Position numbers and translations under genes: made by a program
Shown here: positions 22,150-34,289 of the stretch, piece after piece
Position numbering within the stretch: position 1 is the first letter of the stretch
How the letters are laid out: each line of letters begins with the position of its first letter
Origin: Laguncularia racemosa
Taxonomy: Eukaryota > Streptophyta > Magnoliopsida > Myrtales > Combretaceae
Direction of reading: 5' to 3'
DNA: 64,000 nucleotides
Assembly (NCBI GenBank): GCA_037954665.1
Contig: JBBMOL010000038.1
Coordinates: 4,340,001-4,404,000, forward strand
The notes under the pieces: model-generated
Told to the model about the DNA's origin: nothing
Seen by the model: only the letters and a program-made list of their open reading frames with translations
Database searches by the model: none

Positions 22150-23639
22150 AGATGATTTAGAAGATGATATTGTGATATACACAACACAACCTTTACTCAA
22201 GAGTTAAATCCCTATGAAGATACGAAAGAAAGCTAAAATTAGGAATTTATGACATATATAATATAAAAAACATAACTTTTTAACTTTAATAATTGAACAG
22301 AACATTCAGATAACCCATATATTTATGAAATTGCCATTCTATTGTTTAATAATATGCAATTAATTATAGAATGACAAGACATTATCAATTCATAAATCAT
22401 AAATGTAAACTATTGATCTTTCTTAGCATTAGATTGTAAATGATGATAGCATGAGTAAGAGGTTTGCTTTAGCTAACATATGATTCTATTCAAATACATG
22501 TCAACTAATATGCGACATGTGTAATTAAGTTAGGTATGGTATAAATAAAGTTTACAATAATGTCGAGTGGGATCTTCTTAAGATGGTCAACTTATAATTC
22601 TAGCTAGGAAATTACCTCATTTGTTACAATAATGTCTATTTGAAATACATGTCAACTTACAAATGAACACAACATTTACTTACTAGAAAATGGAAGTGTG
22701 TCATAACATAATTTTAGTTAATAGAAAGGACGGTAGGTGATAGCAAAATATTTTATGTAGTTCCATGGGCACACGAACTCAAAGATCCAACATATATATA
22801 CCCTTTATATGAAGGAAAAGTAAAAATCATCAACTGCAAATAATGGAGTTGAATTGTAAATAAGCTTACTTAGATTATATAATGAGATCGTTCAAAAGCT
22901 TCTAGTATACGTGATAATAACTGTTGACATTCAAAGGCAATAAAAAGAAGAGCAAGTAGCAAGAGTAGTAGCAAGCGGTACACTAGATCAAATCAATGCA
23001 ACAAGAGCATGCACTAACATTGTAGCAACACATCAAATCTACGACCAATGCAGCGAGCAGTAGCAAAGTAGTAGAAAACTTTGAAAATTTGTAACTAGTA
23101 TACTACAATCTACATTACCACTAAGTATAGCAAATCGTGAAACAGAGAGATACAAGAAAAAGAAAAAAAAAAGGAATAACCTGGCTACGAAGTGCAAGCA
23201 TGAGTGCAACAAAAGCAAGGAGTAACAACAATGTAACACACTAATGATTGGATCGCAGCAAGCAATAGTAGTAGAGTAGTGTAGCACACTTTGAAGTTTC
23301 AACTCACACACATGAAGACAAAGTGAATTGAGATTAGATTAGAGAAGTAAAAGAAATCCTAAGTATCATGACTTTTTTCTTTTCTTTTCTCACTCGTTGA
23401 CTTTAAGGAAGAAGGCAGATGGTTATGTAGGCTAACTTCACACAACAAAATCGAAAAGCCCATCCATTAAGTAGCTTAATATCAAACAGAATATACACTT
23501 GGTAAAAACGCACTATGAAATGCGATTTAATCTATTTTAATGAGTTAACCCGTGATTCAACCACGATTTTGAACAAAACTGACTTTGTAAACAAGTAGAA
23601 ATGTATTATATGAGTTAACTTGAGATTTTGACAACATTG
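22150..23639. other. hAT 5' non-coding part
   Basis: AT-rich sequence between the transposase start and the right terminal inverted repeat. No separate gene is supported; the frame at 23311-23039 (minus strand) has no recognised motif. Confidence 0.5.
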
Positions 23640-23647
23640 CTTATAAT

Positions 23648-26140
23648 AGTATTTTTTTAACCTTTAAATTCTTTAAATGCTCAAAAATGTGTATTCTATC
23701 ATGAATTTCTTACGGCTTAAGACTGGAATGTCAATATCCATTTACCAGGTATTTTCTATTTGTTACATCTATGAAATATTGCTATTGTGTGGTTTTCTTC
23801 TTGAAATCACTAGCTAAATATAGTTTAGTTGGAGTGCGATCAATTACATGGAATTGTGATGATTAGTTAATGGTTTGACCTTTTTGATGTTTTGATTCTT
23901 CTAATCATTGTTCATGTAGTTATTTGACTGATCAACAAGCCTTACGTTGATTAAAATCTTAGATAATCGAAAGGGATTGACAATTTAAATGATTTAAATA
24001 TAGGAATTGCTTAGCCGACATGAATGCATACGCTTTTGATTGAATTGTTGTAATTTATTTACTCTATGTGGTTGAAATTGTGATTTTGGATGTGAATGCT
24101 AAAATCACAAATTCAATCACAATAGCTAGGTTTATGAGATGAATTGGCTATTTATGAATGTTATAAGAGAACTACTTGAGGAGGTTATTCTTGCTATAAT
24201 AAGACTTCAACAACTAAAAAAGATGCATGTTCTAATGAGCTTAATGATGGCCTATTTACTTAAACATAATTTATCTAAAGGCATAGATCTAACATTTCAA
24301 AGGATAGTGATGTCACAATCACACACCTTATTTGGGTTTCCAAAGTTCTAAGTATAAGAAGATTCTAACTAAAGTTCTAACTTTCTCGATTACAACTTTT
24401 TTTCCTAATTTAATTGTAACTTTCTAGTTTTAAGTTGATTTTTCATGAAAATAGATCATCTAAAGTACTTTAGGTAAAGTTGTAAGATTCAATGGTTGAC
24501 ATTGTTCAAATTTTTGAAACATCTTGTGACATTATCATGATGTCATCTTTTATCTTTAATCTCTACCATTGGTTATCTTATAACTTTACTTAATGTATTT
24601 TAGAGGATCTAAATCTGTTTTTCATATTCTTATAGTCATTGCAAAACTAATGACTTGTACTTTTATATATAATCATTAAACTTATCTTTGTATGGCTAGA
24701 AAATTTCAATAAAGATCTTAAAAAATTGGATTACTCAAACTTTTTTCACTAAATTGTTTTATGAGTTTCACTAAATCATTACTAAAACCAAAATCAAGTT
24801 AATCAATCATGTTATTTATGTGTTTAAGCTCATGGAGAGTCATGATTTGGCTAGGAGAGGACATTTTCCTATTTCACCATAATACTCTTAATCTATTAGT
24901 TATCTCTGTTATTTATCACTTGATTAACATTTGGTTGATTTCAATTTCCACACAATCCTCCATCAATCATTGGATTAAATACATCACCATCTAGTGTGAT
25001 AAGATTCTAAGTCTTAGCATAAACAATTTAACCAATATAAGCACTAAACAAATCAATTTCATCTCATCTTAACTTATCATGTTAAATTCCTTCAATTTAG
25101 TTCGAGATAAAGGTAAATGTCATACTTGTACTTTTGGATTTGAAAATTTTAGTACTTAAAATTTCATTCTTTTATAGTTTCATGCCTAATACAAACACTA
25201 AATCACAAAAAATCAAAAAATTTTAGATACTGAATTATTAAAAAAATGATAGTTTTGAAAATAGAGACACTTCTTGTGCCTTTTTCTCATTTAGTTCTAA
25301 ACCAACTTCAATCATCATTAATACTAGCTAACCATAAGATTAATCAGTTCCTCTCAAGTTCATGTTCGGATTCACAACATATATGACATGATCAATATTA
25401 GAAAATTCACTCCACACATCAATTCATCTCTTTTGATCATAACATTCTACTTTAATTATTAAACCAATTTCATTTTTTACCATTACAACACATTATCAAG
25501 AGATCACTCAATTTAATTTTTAAAAAAATACACTTAAACATTACATATGGATCATGTGATGGCTAGGATGTAAGATCAAACATATTAAATTTCATACTTT
25601 CAATGAAATATATTTTTAAGCATGATTTTTTTAATATTAACTAACAAGATTCTACTTAGTAATTAAAAAAATTGTTCTTGCTACATTACAGGGGGTGATA
25701 ACTACATTAAAGTGCCATCTCTAGTTTATTTTTTCATTCAACCTTTTTACTTGATTTCACAATTTTATTGCATGACAAGCTTAACCACCAAACTAATAAT
25801 GGTGAAAAAGTTCAATCACTCAAAGATCTCTCCTATTAGTATGATTCATTAGTATGGCATCTATGTGAAACGTGTTTGCAGATTTAGAATCTGACCATCA
25901 TAGTTCTTTTTTATTTTATACAATTTTAGTGTGTTTGTTACTTTTGATTTTGAAAAAAAGAGAGTCCAGATTTATGTTTTTATCTATTTCTATTTTTATT
26001 GAAAAAAATCCTAAAAATCCTAATTTTGCAAGTCATGATTAGAGAAAACCTAAAAGCCCTAATTTTGGGAAAATGCAAAATTAATATTATCTTCTTATTT
26101 TTAAGAAAACTCACGAGTTGTTTACTTTGCTAAATAGAAT
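23648..26140. other. AT-rich spacer, no gene recognised
   Basis: Short frames (24139-24351, 24809-24994) lack recognisable motifs and splice borders. Nothing further is supported. Confidence 0.5.
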
Positions 26141-26778
26141 AGGTTTATAATAAAATAGTTATTACTATAGAATAACTATCGTAGTAAATTGGTATGCTGA
26201 TATTTACTTGGATATAATATAATTGAGATTACACTATTTATTTGAGAGAATAAAAGAAGGAATAAGGGTGGAATAATAAATGGAATAACAAAAATACCCT
26301 TAAATGTTGACATATAATATTTAAGCTCGAAATTGGATTACATTTATGAAAAATTGTAATCTTGAGTCGGCCATAGCAAGAAACTACCCAGATATCTTCG
26401 AGAGATGTGCTATTGTAAATTTCTACTATTGCAAGTGATGTTGGAATAAACTTGCCAAATTCAATTTTTTTCAACAATATAAAATATCAGTTAGTTGTGC
26501 AAAGCATTGTTAAGTATAATGGTATAGGAGATAAGTTATACGTAAGTCATGTTTTTGTAATTATGGAAATGGCATATAAGGTAATTTACATAAACCATTT
26601 AGATCTCATTTTTAGATGATTGCCATTCCCATGTCCTCTTAACAAAAATAATATCAACTACCAAGAACAACATGACATTTTCATTTGTCTTCTAAAAGCA
26701 TTTTCACATACATTGCACGATGTGATGGATCAATCTTATAGAGTACGTCAACATTTTCTAGCATCTATGGGAGCTTAA

Positions 26779-27250
26779 TTAATGCTTAACACAATTCCCT
26801 CTTAGATAGCCCTCAATTGCAAATAGAAAGCTTATCAATTTGATTGCATCAACTCTAGGCCAAACCATTGTCAACTGATTGACATATGTCCATATTGTAT
26901 CTCTCAATTCTTGCATCCCAACCTCAAAGTGATCCATTATGGTAGATAATTCTACCATAGGTACAACTCTTGTTTTAGTTCGCCTCCTCTTCAAAGTTAG
27001 ACGAGTTGCACTTTAGTGGATAGAGTCTATATTAACTTCATCTCCTAGGGGTATGATATCATTCGTGTTTTAAATTAGGGGATTCTCTCTATCCAACTCC
27101 TCAATAACATCATCAGCAATTTGTGCATCATAACTTGTTGCATGATCTTTGGCATAAATCATTAACAACTCATTCAGGTGTGGGAAGTTCCTTATCATAA
27201 AGTGATTGGCGTCTTTCTAACTCTGTAAGATCGATACAATGAAAATGTAA
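26779..27250 (-). pseudogene. Myb/SANT-like protein remnant of the PIF element
   Basis: On the minus strand, 27225-27070 reads KDANHFMIRNFPHLNELLMI, then YAKDHATSYDAQIADDVIEELD, like the C-terminal part of Myb/SANT-like domain proteins in PIF elements (phase pattern KSFPYYDELVNIYGKDRA...). At 26994-26779 come MKRRRTKTRVVPMVELSTIM and FEVGMQELRDTIWTYV. In known elements this partner acts with the transposase in binding the element's ends and in nuclear import. A stop lies between the two parts at about 27010-27070. Confidence 0.65.
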
Positions 27251-27289
27251 CATTAGCCTACCATTCACTTTATAAAAAAAAGTTCATAA

Positions 27290-28090
27290 AATAGATATAG
27301 CAAGCAAATACCAGTAAACAAGCCTCCTAAAACAGCTTCTCCACTACTATCATCTTCCTTGCGTCATCCCATCCGAACTCACTCATGCACACACTCTGAG
27401 AACATTAGTGGCAATTTCATTCTTCCTAGTTTTATATCTACCTTTGTCTTTTAGTGGCACTGTGATTTGGATATGCATCCCATCTAGAGCACCTAAACAA
27501 TTCTATAATTGCACAAATGCTAATCTACCTCCATGTATACCTTAAAAAATGTCTGTAATGTAGAATTTACCTTGAAAGATTTCCATCGCTCATCATTATA
27601 GTTATCCGGAATGGGTTTAGGCTTCTTGAATAGATGATGATTTAGTCGCAAGGTAACATGTAATACAGTATGAAAATACCAACTAACTATTTGTCTAGAT
27701 TTCTTAAAGTTATACTTAATGACTCTATTTTTTGCACGGTGGGAAGTATATGCAAAAACATTGCAACTTGCTCATCTAAGTGGAGATGTCTAGTGGCCTT
27801 TAATCTACCTATACACTCTAACATTTCACACAGTTTCGCAAATGCACATTTATCTAATCTTAATTGTTCAACATGAGTTACATCATCATAATGAACAAGT
27901 CTCCTAATTTTTTTCATGATTTGATAAAAGTTTAATTCGTAAAACCGAATAGTTGGTTGGTGGGTATGCAAGGCCAATGCATGTAACAACAACATAATGC
28001 GATGCGCAAGTTCATAGTACTTTACTAACAAAACTAAAAGAAAACAAAGTATCTTCCTTTTCCTCTATGATACAGGGAGATGCAAGTTTG
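27290..28090 (-). pseudogene. PIF/Harbinger transposase remnant
   Basis: A possible start (MDESNLHLPV) is at about 28098. After a frameshift, 28031-27687 carries IRRLVHYDDVTHVEQLRLDK, then CAFAKLCEMLECIGRLKATR, then HLDEQVAMFLHIL, which is the helical N-terminal domain of plant PIF transposases. At 27625-27420 come KPKPIPDNYNDERWKSF and NCLGALDGMHIQITVPLKDK, then GRYKTRKNEIATNVL. The first catalytic Asp (GALDG) is kept. The region of the second Asp and of the Glu was not found before the Myb/SANT-like part begins, so the nuclease core is incomplete. Confidence 0.8.
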
Positions 28091-29179
28091 ACTCATCCAT
28101 AGCTACAATTATATGTTGTAGGTTTGATGAAGTAATTAAATATAATATAACTAACAGTAAGAGGATGTAATAACAATATAATATAACAAATATAAATTAC
28201 AATACTTACTTAAATTAGACATGTAAGATAGGTTTGATATGTGATGAGTGTTGACCTAAAAGGATGGGTTTTAAATTATGCTAAATTGGTTGGATTTATA
28301 CATTACTCCCTTTACGCCTTTATTATGTAATTGATTATTCTAGACTTTGATGTCATTATAAATTAAGCTAAATTGCTTGTATCATTAGTTTTGCGGGATC
28401 ATTCTTTATGTGATTGATTGTTTTATGGCATATACATATTAGAACCAATAGAACTATAAATAGAAATACATTGATCGTATTATGGCATAACATTGCAAGT
28501 AGACATGATAAGTTAGATAGATTATATATAGTGAATAAAATCACTTTCAGTTCACTTATTTCACTGAAAATCTTTTATGAATTAGAGAACAAAAATACAT
28601 TGATCGATGAAAATCATGATTTAAACCCCAAAAAAAAAAGTTTTACTAGAACTAAGAAAATCAATTCCCTTTTGAAAAGTTAGAATCTTTTCTTTCATTT
28701 TTTTCCTCTTTAACTTCCAATACAAACGTCAATCATACTCACCAATGCTGGATACACAGTGGGCAAATATGGACCTCCCCAAATAGTACCACCACCTATT
28801 CCTAAGCATAAACATATACACACCAACCTCTCAAAAACAAGAAGAAGAGATAGAGACCAACTTTGAAATTCCACCACGGAAACTTCTCATGATAGGATAA
28901 CATTGGGAAAAAAATAAAAGAAAAATCGAAACCAAATGATCAAGCAAATCGGTGGATAGGACAAGTGCCATCCTTCAATGGACGTGGGTGATAGAGCCAT
29001 TTTATACTCAATCTTTATAGTATAAATTGTGTTAAATTATTATTGATTTTATAGAAATCATAAGGAAATGGTACTTTAATTCTATCATCGTGATAAATCA
29101 GGTTAAATGGAGTCAAGGATGCTAATTCAAGTATTTTAGAGAAGTCATCTACAACTTGGATCAAGACAAGAAATTACAC

Positions 29180-29610
29180 CACCGGAGGAAGCACGGTTTG
29201 AGGCACGGTTTGAGGCACGGCCAAGGTTCAAACCGTGTTACACACTGGAAAAGAAGGCGAAAATGAGGACTTTGAACAGAGAGAGACACGGCTTAAGGCA
29301 CGGCCGTGGTGGAACCCGTGGGATAAACCGTGCTTGAAGCCGTGGTGGAAGATAGATGTGCCAAGGAGAAGAAAGTGTGGAACATCAACCAGATGAAGAC
29401 ACGGCTTGAAATCTAGCCGTGGTTGTAACCGTGCTACACACTGGACACGGATGAAGACTTGAAGATTATGCACAGACGAAGGCACGTCTTGAAATCTGGC
29501 CGTGTGTGTAACCGTGGTTCACACTGAGCGTGGTTGAAGACTTGAAGAATATGCACAGAGGATGGCACGGCTTAATCCACGGCCGTGTGGTGGGGCGTGC
29601 CAGGCAGACG
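29180..29610. repeat. Imperfect repeats of CACGG / CCGTG modules in the solo LTR
   Basis: The words CACGGCTTGA, GGCCGTG and AACCGTG alternate at least ten times, together with repeated GTGTAACCGTG and ATGCACAGA blocks, at a loose spacing of roughly 90-110 bases. CACGG and CCGTG are reverse complements, so each module can fold into a hairpin. The block is GC-rich compared with its surroundings and lies upstream of the TATA box. Confidence 0.8.
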
Positions 29611-29696
29611 TATCTTCACTTCTCGAAATCTACTTGAAAAAGGAAAGATATTTTCGTATCTTGCTAGCAAAAGATCACATGCTATCCATCTAATAG

Positions 29697-29705
29697 TATA
29701 AATAG
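29697..29705 (+). promoter_or_regulatory. TATA box in the solo LTR
   Basis: TATAAATAG, in a GTATAAATAGAGCC context, is the likely core promoter of the former element. Confidence 0.55.
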
Positions 29706-31059
29706 AGCCAACCCTAGAGGGTTAGGACAACTTTTGATCTTGGAATCTTGGATCTTGAAGAAGGAAACACGGAGGCAGAGCAAGCAACCGGGTTCATTAT
29801 GTTTCTATCTTTTATTTTCGTTTTATTGATGAACATGTGTAGCTAAGCTACTTTTCTAGCCAAAGGGTCATAGATGTTTAATTCTCCACGAATTGTGAGG
29901 TCTAATTGACTTGTATTTATTCTATTCTTTGCTTTCGGGTATTCATATATCTTCTAATCGTTTTGTCATTATTATCTTTGTTGATTGGTATGAATAGAGC
30001 TCTTCTACTCAATTAGCAAGTTAATATATTGTCAACTAGCACGTCAAATCCGTAATTGTTTGATTGTTCTAGTCTTAGTGATGCAATAACATGTTTGGTT
30101 ATAAAAGAGATGATCGAATTCATGTTATGGAGGTGTGTGATCATGTTTAAATAGGTTATCTTATAATCTACTGGCATGAATTGGTAGTCTCTCTAGATCT
30201 TAATGCTATTGATAGATTAAATCCTAAGCGCTTGTCTAAGGGTTGTTTAATCAATAAGAGAAATAATTCAAAGCGCTTGTCCGAGGTTATCGAGGAAGTA
30301 AGGAGAGATAGGTTGTTAGAGCTTGTTAATAACCATAACCAATTTATCTAGAACAAGAATAGAGAGCATTTGCATCGATGATCAATTCCTAGAATTAAAC
30401 CATCTTGATTCCTTTGGCTAGGCTTTTACCAATATCTGATTTTCTTACCTTGTTTTATTTTATTTGATTCACAAACAAACACACCCCCCCCCCCCCTTTT
30501 CCTTTTTCTTATTGTTCTCTTTGAATAGAAATATCTTTACCAATCCCTGTGGATTCGACCCTACTAACCACTATATGCAAATCATATAATTGTCTAGGAG
30601 TAGGTTTTATTTTTGTTGGATTCGACACCCATCAGTGGGCTAGGCTGTGAAGGATAGGACAATGGCGAGATTTGGTGATGTTGGGCTCCTTCATGAGATC
30701 CGACGACCTAATGTGGGCAGCTACCTCACTAGATCTAGCGATGTTGGGCTCATTCGTGCAGATCTAACGTTTCGACTGATGTTTCCAAGGATAGATCTGA
30801 CTCCTCCATGTTTCAACGAATAGCAAGCGACGATAGTGATGGACAAATCTCCATACTTTCGTCTATATTTGATCTCCACAAATGACGAAGGACGAGGAAG
30901 CTTAGGGAAAAAGAAAAAAGGAGTCCTCCATGAATTCCAATTTAGAGGTTTTGTAAAGGGAATCCAAATTCGGTCAATTAAATAATTCCAATTCCGATCC
31001 GAATGGCTATTCCGTGCACCCGAAGGTCTATAATAGAATTCCTATTATGGGAGAATAAA

Positions 31060-33268
31060 TGGGACATAAGTGTCAAAACATGAATTTTATAGAAAAAAAA
31101 CCCCTAAAATGCCTAATGTTGGAAAATATTGCAATTTTGCAAATTTGACTCTTTTTTTTTTTTTAGAAAACATGCTAATTTTAGATCAAACACGTCTCTC
31201 ACAAAAACATGATGCAAATATGATTTTATGAAAATTTTGACCACTAAACTATATCAAACAACCATCCCAAATCTATAAACACTTTTAGAGACACCATACT
31301 AATTAATCATACTAACATAGAGACATTAACGAATCAAATATTGAAAAATGCCACTAATAGGACATACAAATTAACATGTAATTAAGATAGATGACATGGG
31401 AGACTTGTAATTAATGCAATAGTTAAAACTTAAAAGAAATCAATAATAATATTTTATATTTGAGAATTTCTTTATTTTTTATTTTTCTTTTTAATGACAA
31501 ATAAGAAATGAAAATGCAATTTCATGCAAGCGTGGAATTTAGATAAAAACTTAAAATTTTGATAAAAATATGCAAACTTAATGGAAGCTCTAGGTTTCTA
31601 TGAAAATTTGATCGATCATACACATTGTATATACTGATACATTCAGCTAACCATGTTAATTACTCAAACTGGATCATCGACCATATTAGATAAATAAGTA
31701 TCACATTAAATGCACCAAGATAGATCGAGTCATTGAATGTGTCAATTCATATAAACATTTCTATTAATCATTTTTATTTCAAAGAGATGTAAACATATGA
31801 TGAAATCTACTAATGATATAAAATACAAAAACTAATAACTAATCATGTAGAAAAGTGTAATCAACAATAACATTAAACAAAAGATCTTAAATCTGCAAAA
31901 CAAAAGAAGCAAGTCAATCACCAAAATAATTTTTTTATTTCAATTTTACAAGTTTCTCTCTCTCTATAACCAATAAACAGTAAGAATAAACAACATTAAA
32001 AAATAAAAATAAAACGAAAATAAACTACTTGAAAACCTATAAACCACTAAATTAGACATTAGGTTAGTCACACCTAAATTACATCTTAAACTAGCATTTG
32101 GGACAATCACATCTAATGTAAACTCAAAATTGGTAATTAGGGCAATTATGCCTAAATTTAGGGTTTTTGGAAAAAGTTATTTGATTGAGCTTGAGACTTA
32201 CAATGTGGCTACAAAAGTTAAAGGAAGTAATCCCGTATAATTGGATTTCAAAAACAAAGTTATAAAATTCTAAATTCTTTAAAAAATATAAGTTTATTAG
32301 GATAGTTCACGATTTATTGAAAGTTTAAAATCTAAACCATGCAATACAACAAGACTTTAAAGATAGATCATTTAGCATTTAAAAATAACAATATAATATG
32401 AAGTGATATTTAAAATGTACATTTATACCCATTCAATATACCTATTATATAGAATATATACCCATATGTAAATTAATATAACCTAAATTTAAGATGAAAT
32501 AAGATAAAGGACTTCCTAAATTAGTAAAAAGAGAAATAAATAGAACTTAACAAATCAATTAATTCACTTGATTTGGAACTAGCATATTGTAAGGGCAATT
32601 ATCAAGAAAAAAAAAGATAAAAGAAAATGTAACAACAATAAAATAATAAAGTAGACAACAACAAAAAAAAGGAAAAATGAAAAAAAAAAGGAAACATATG
32701 TACATAATCGCCTAAAATTCTAAATAAACAATGCATAGGTTGAATCAATTCATTTTGTCTTTAAAAAAAAAGTCTAGAAAAAAACTAGAATTTTGAAAAA
32801 AAAGAAGAGAAATTATACATAGGAGTTGGCCTATGAGTTCAAGGACTAAACCACCACATGTTGTTATAACCCTTCAGTTGCCACCACTAAATCACCTACC
32901 CATGCCGGCTAACACACTCCCTCTAGTCAATGGCTATAAGAGCTTTGAAGACGGGTGGGTCCTTTTTTGTGTGATTTTGCTATGTTTATTAAAAATATTA
33001 AATAAACCCATAAAATTATGAAAAAAAATTATTATGGGCTCATTTTAGGTGAAAATTCATGTAATATTTTTATTTTTGTTGAAATTAGTTGGTTTTATAC
33101 GTCGCTCTTATTATATGTAGTTTGCATGTATGTGAAGGCTTTTTGAAGATCAATAAGGTGAATATTTATTATATTTTTACCCTAAAATTGCTAAAATTGC
33201 CAATTCATAAAATAAATAGATTTTCAACTAATTAATGGATGAATTTGTGATTTTATGATTCTTATAAG
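31060..33268. other. AT-rich spacer, no gene recognised
   Basis: Simple A-rich and T-rich stretches predominate (for example 32600-32830). The frame at 32833-33021 has no recognised motif. Confidence 0.5.
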
Positions 33269-33599
33269 GTTGTAATTAGAGATGTGCAAGTGGGTTGGAG
33301 CTTGCAAGCCAACTCATTTAACCCGTTTTAAAAATGAGCTTGGATTAAATTTTTAACTCGTTTAAGAAGTGAGCCAAATAAACCTGACCCGTTTAACCTA
33401 TGAGTGAAAGTAGGTTGGCTCGTAATGGGCCAGGTTAGCCCACTTACCTAAAAAAGAAAAAAAAAATCGTCCATGACTTAGCAAGGCAAAGGCAACAAGC
33501 AACAATAGTACAACATGGAACAAGAGAGTATAGCAGCACAAAAGACAAAACAATAATACAACGGCAATTAAATTGAAAGAAACCCTAACTAAGACTACC

Positions 33600-34010
33600 T
33601 CTCTCTTGCTTGTCCCTCTCCTCTCTACCCTCTAGTCTCCTCTTTACCTCTCGTATTGCGACGTGTTAGGCTACCTTCGGCTCTCCCTTTGCTTGTCCCT
33701 CTCCTTTGTACCCTTCGATCTCATCTCTGCCTCTCGCACCGTAATGCACTAGGCCACCTCTCGCTTTCCCTTCCTTATCACACTCTCTTGCTTCACTTGT
33801 CCCTCTCCTTTACCCTCCAGTCTCTTCTTCGCCTCTTGCTCTGTGATGCACCAGGTCACCTCTAATAGTCCCTTCCTTATCGTATTCTCTCACTTCACTT
33901 GTTCCTCTCCTCTTTGCCCTCCAGTCCCCTTTCTACCTCTCACACCACGATGCACTAGGTTGCCCCAGGTTCTCCCTTCCTTGTTGCACATGCACTCTCT
34001 TGACTCTTGC
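33600..34010. repeat. Degenerate ~100-bp tandem repeat, about four units
   Basis: Units start with CTTGYTTGTCCCTCTCCT or CTTCACTTGTYCCTCTCCT at about 33608, 33698, 33795 and 33895. They contain CTCCAGTCTC and GCACTAGGYY words. The pyrimidine-rich strand gives spurious open frames (33656-34031). The block lies between the left end and the transposase of the hAT element. Confidence 0.8.
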
Positions 34011-34289
34011 TTGTCAGGTGATGGCATCTGAACCCCTCTTTGGAAATACTTGAAGCAATTTATTAGTAATGGACTTATAGTAATTTTTGGAAAATTTGTT
34101 AAGCTAACCAATAAAGTCTTACATAAAGTTTGGTATTTAGTTATATAATCACCAAATTAGTAATTAGCAACTAATTTATTAGTATTTGTAATGGCGGTGT
34201 AAATTTAACTTAGAATTTAGAAAGATCTATATGTAGAGTAGTTTTAATTATGTGTATTTGTTTTTTTTTTAATGTAGTTTGGAAAGTTA

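Larger units (their letters stand above)
13203..23639 (-). mobile_element. hAT DNA transposon (BED/DUF659 type), split by a gypsy insertion
   Basis: Perfect 8-bp target-site duplications CTTATAAT flank the element at 13195-13202 and 23640-23647. The termini are inverted: left GATGGTTGTCAAAATCGCAA, right (reverse complement) CAATGTTGTCAAAATCTCAA. Many plant hAT elements share the TGTTGTCAAAATC terminus. Coding remnants on the minus strand run from a BED zinc finger near 22130 to a region near 13532 just ahead of where the hAT dimerisation domain should be. A full gypsy retrotransposon (14608-21460) interrupts the coding region. Removing it and one copy of its GAATG duplication leaves an original element of about 3.58 kb, a normal size for an autonomous hAT. 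The C-terminal dimerisation motif was not found and the reading frame is broken, so it is not active. Confidence 0.9.
28989..30634 (+). mobile_element. Solo LTR of a gypsy-type retrotransposon
   Basis: The element begins TGATAGAGCC and ends TTCGACACCCATCA. The 5-bp duplication GTGGG is exact on both sides (28984-28988 and 30635-30639). The 1646-bp unit has no coding region, a TATA box, and the CCCTGTGGATTCGACCCT word typical near the 3' end of many plant gypsy LTRs. A single LTR with target duplication is the product of recombination between two LTRs. The orientation is taken from the TATA box and the 3' word. The flanks appear to be continuous PIF element sequence. Confidence 0.88.
26140..31060 (-). 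mobile_element. PIF/Harbinger-type DNA transposon, degenerate, with a nested solo LTR
   Basis: Minus-strand remnants of a PIF transposase (27290-28090) and a Myb/SANT-like protein (26779-27250) are adjacent, which is the two-gene make-up of PIF/Harbinger elements. The left border shows ATAGAATAACTATCG near 26172. The right border, reverse complemented, shows GGAATAGCCATTCGG near 31005. Such GGAATAGCTATTCC words are common in plant Harbinger ends. A 3-bp TWA duplication could not be fixed, so ends are approximate. A solo LTR occupies 28989-30634; without it the element is about 3.3 kb. Confidence 0.5.

Noticed and set aside
26044..31130. Similar words (AAACCTAAAAGCCCTAAT and AACCCCTAAAATGCCTAAT) outside both ends of the PIF element
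   Set aside because: The similarity is short and imperfect in low-complexity DNA; it is not the 3-bp duplication expected for this superfamily.
33656..34031. Overlapping Leu/Pro/Ser-rich frames
   Set aside because: By-products of the pyrimidine-rich minisatellite in the hAT element.
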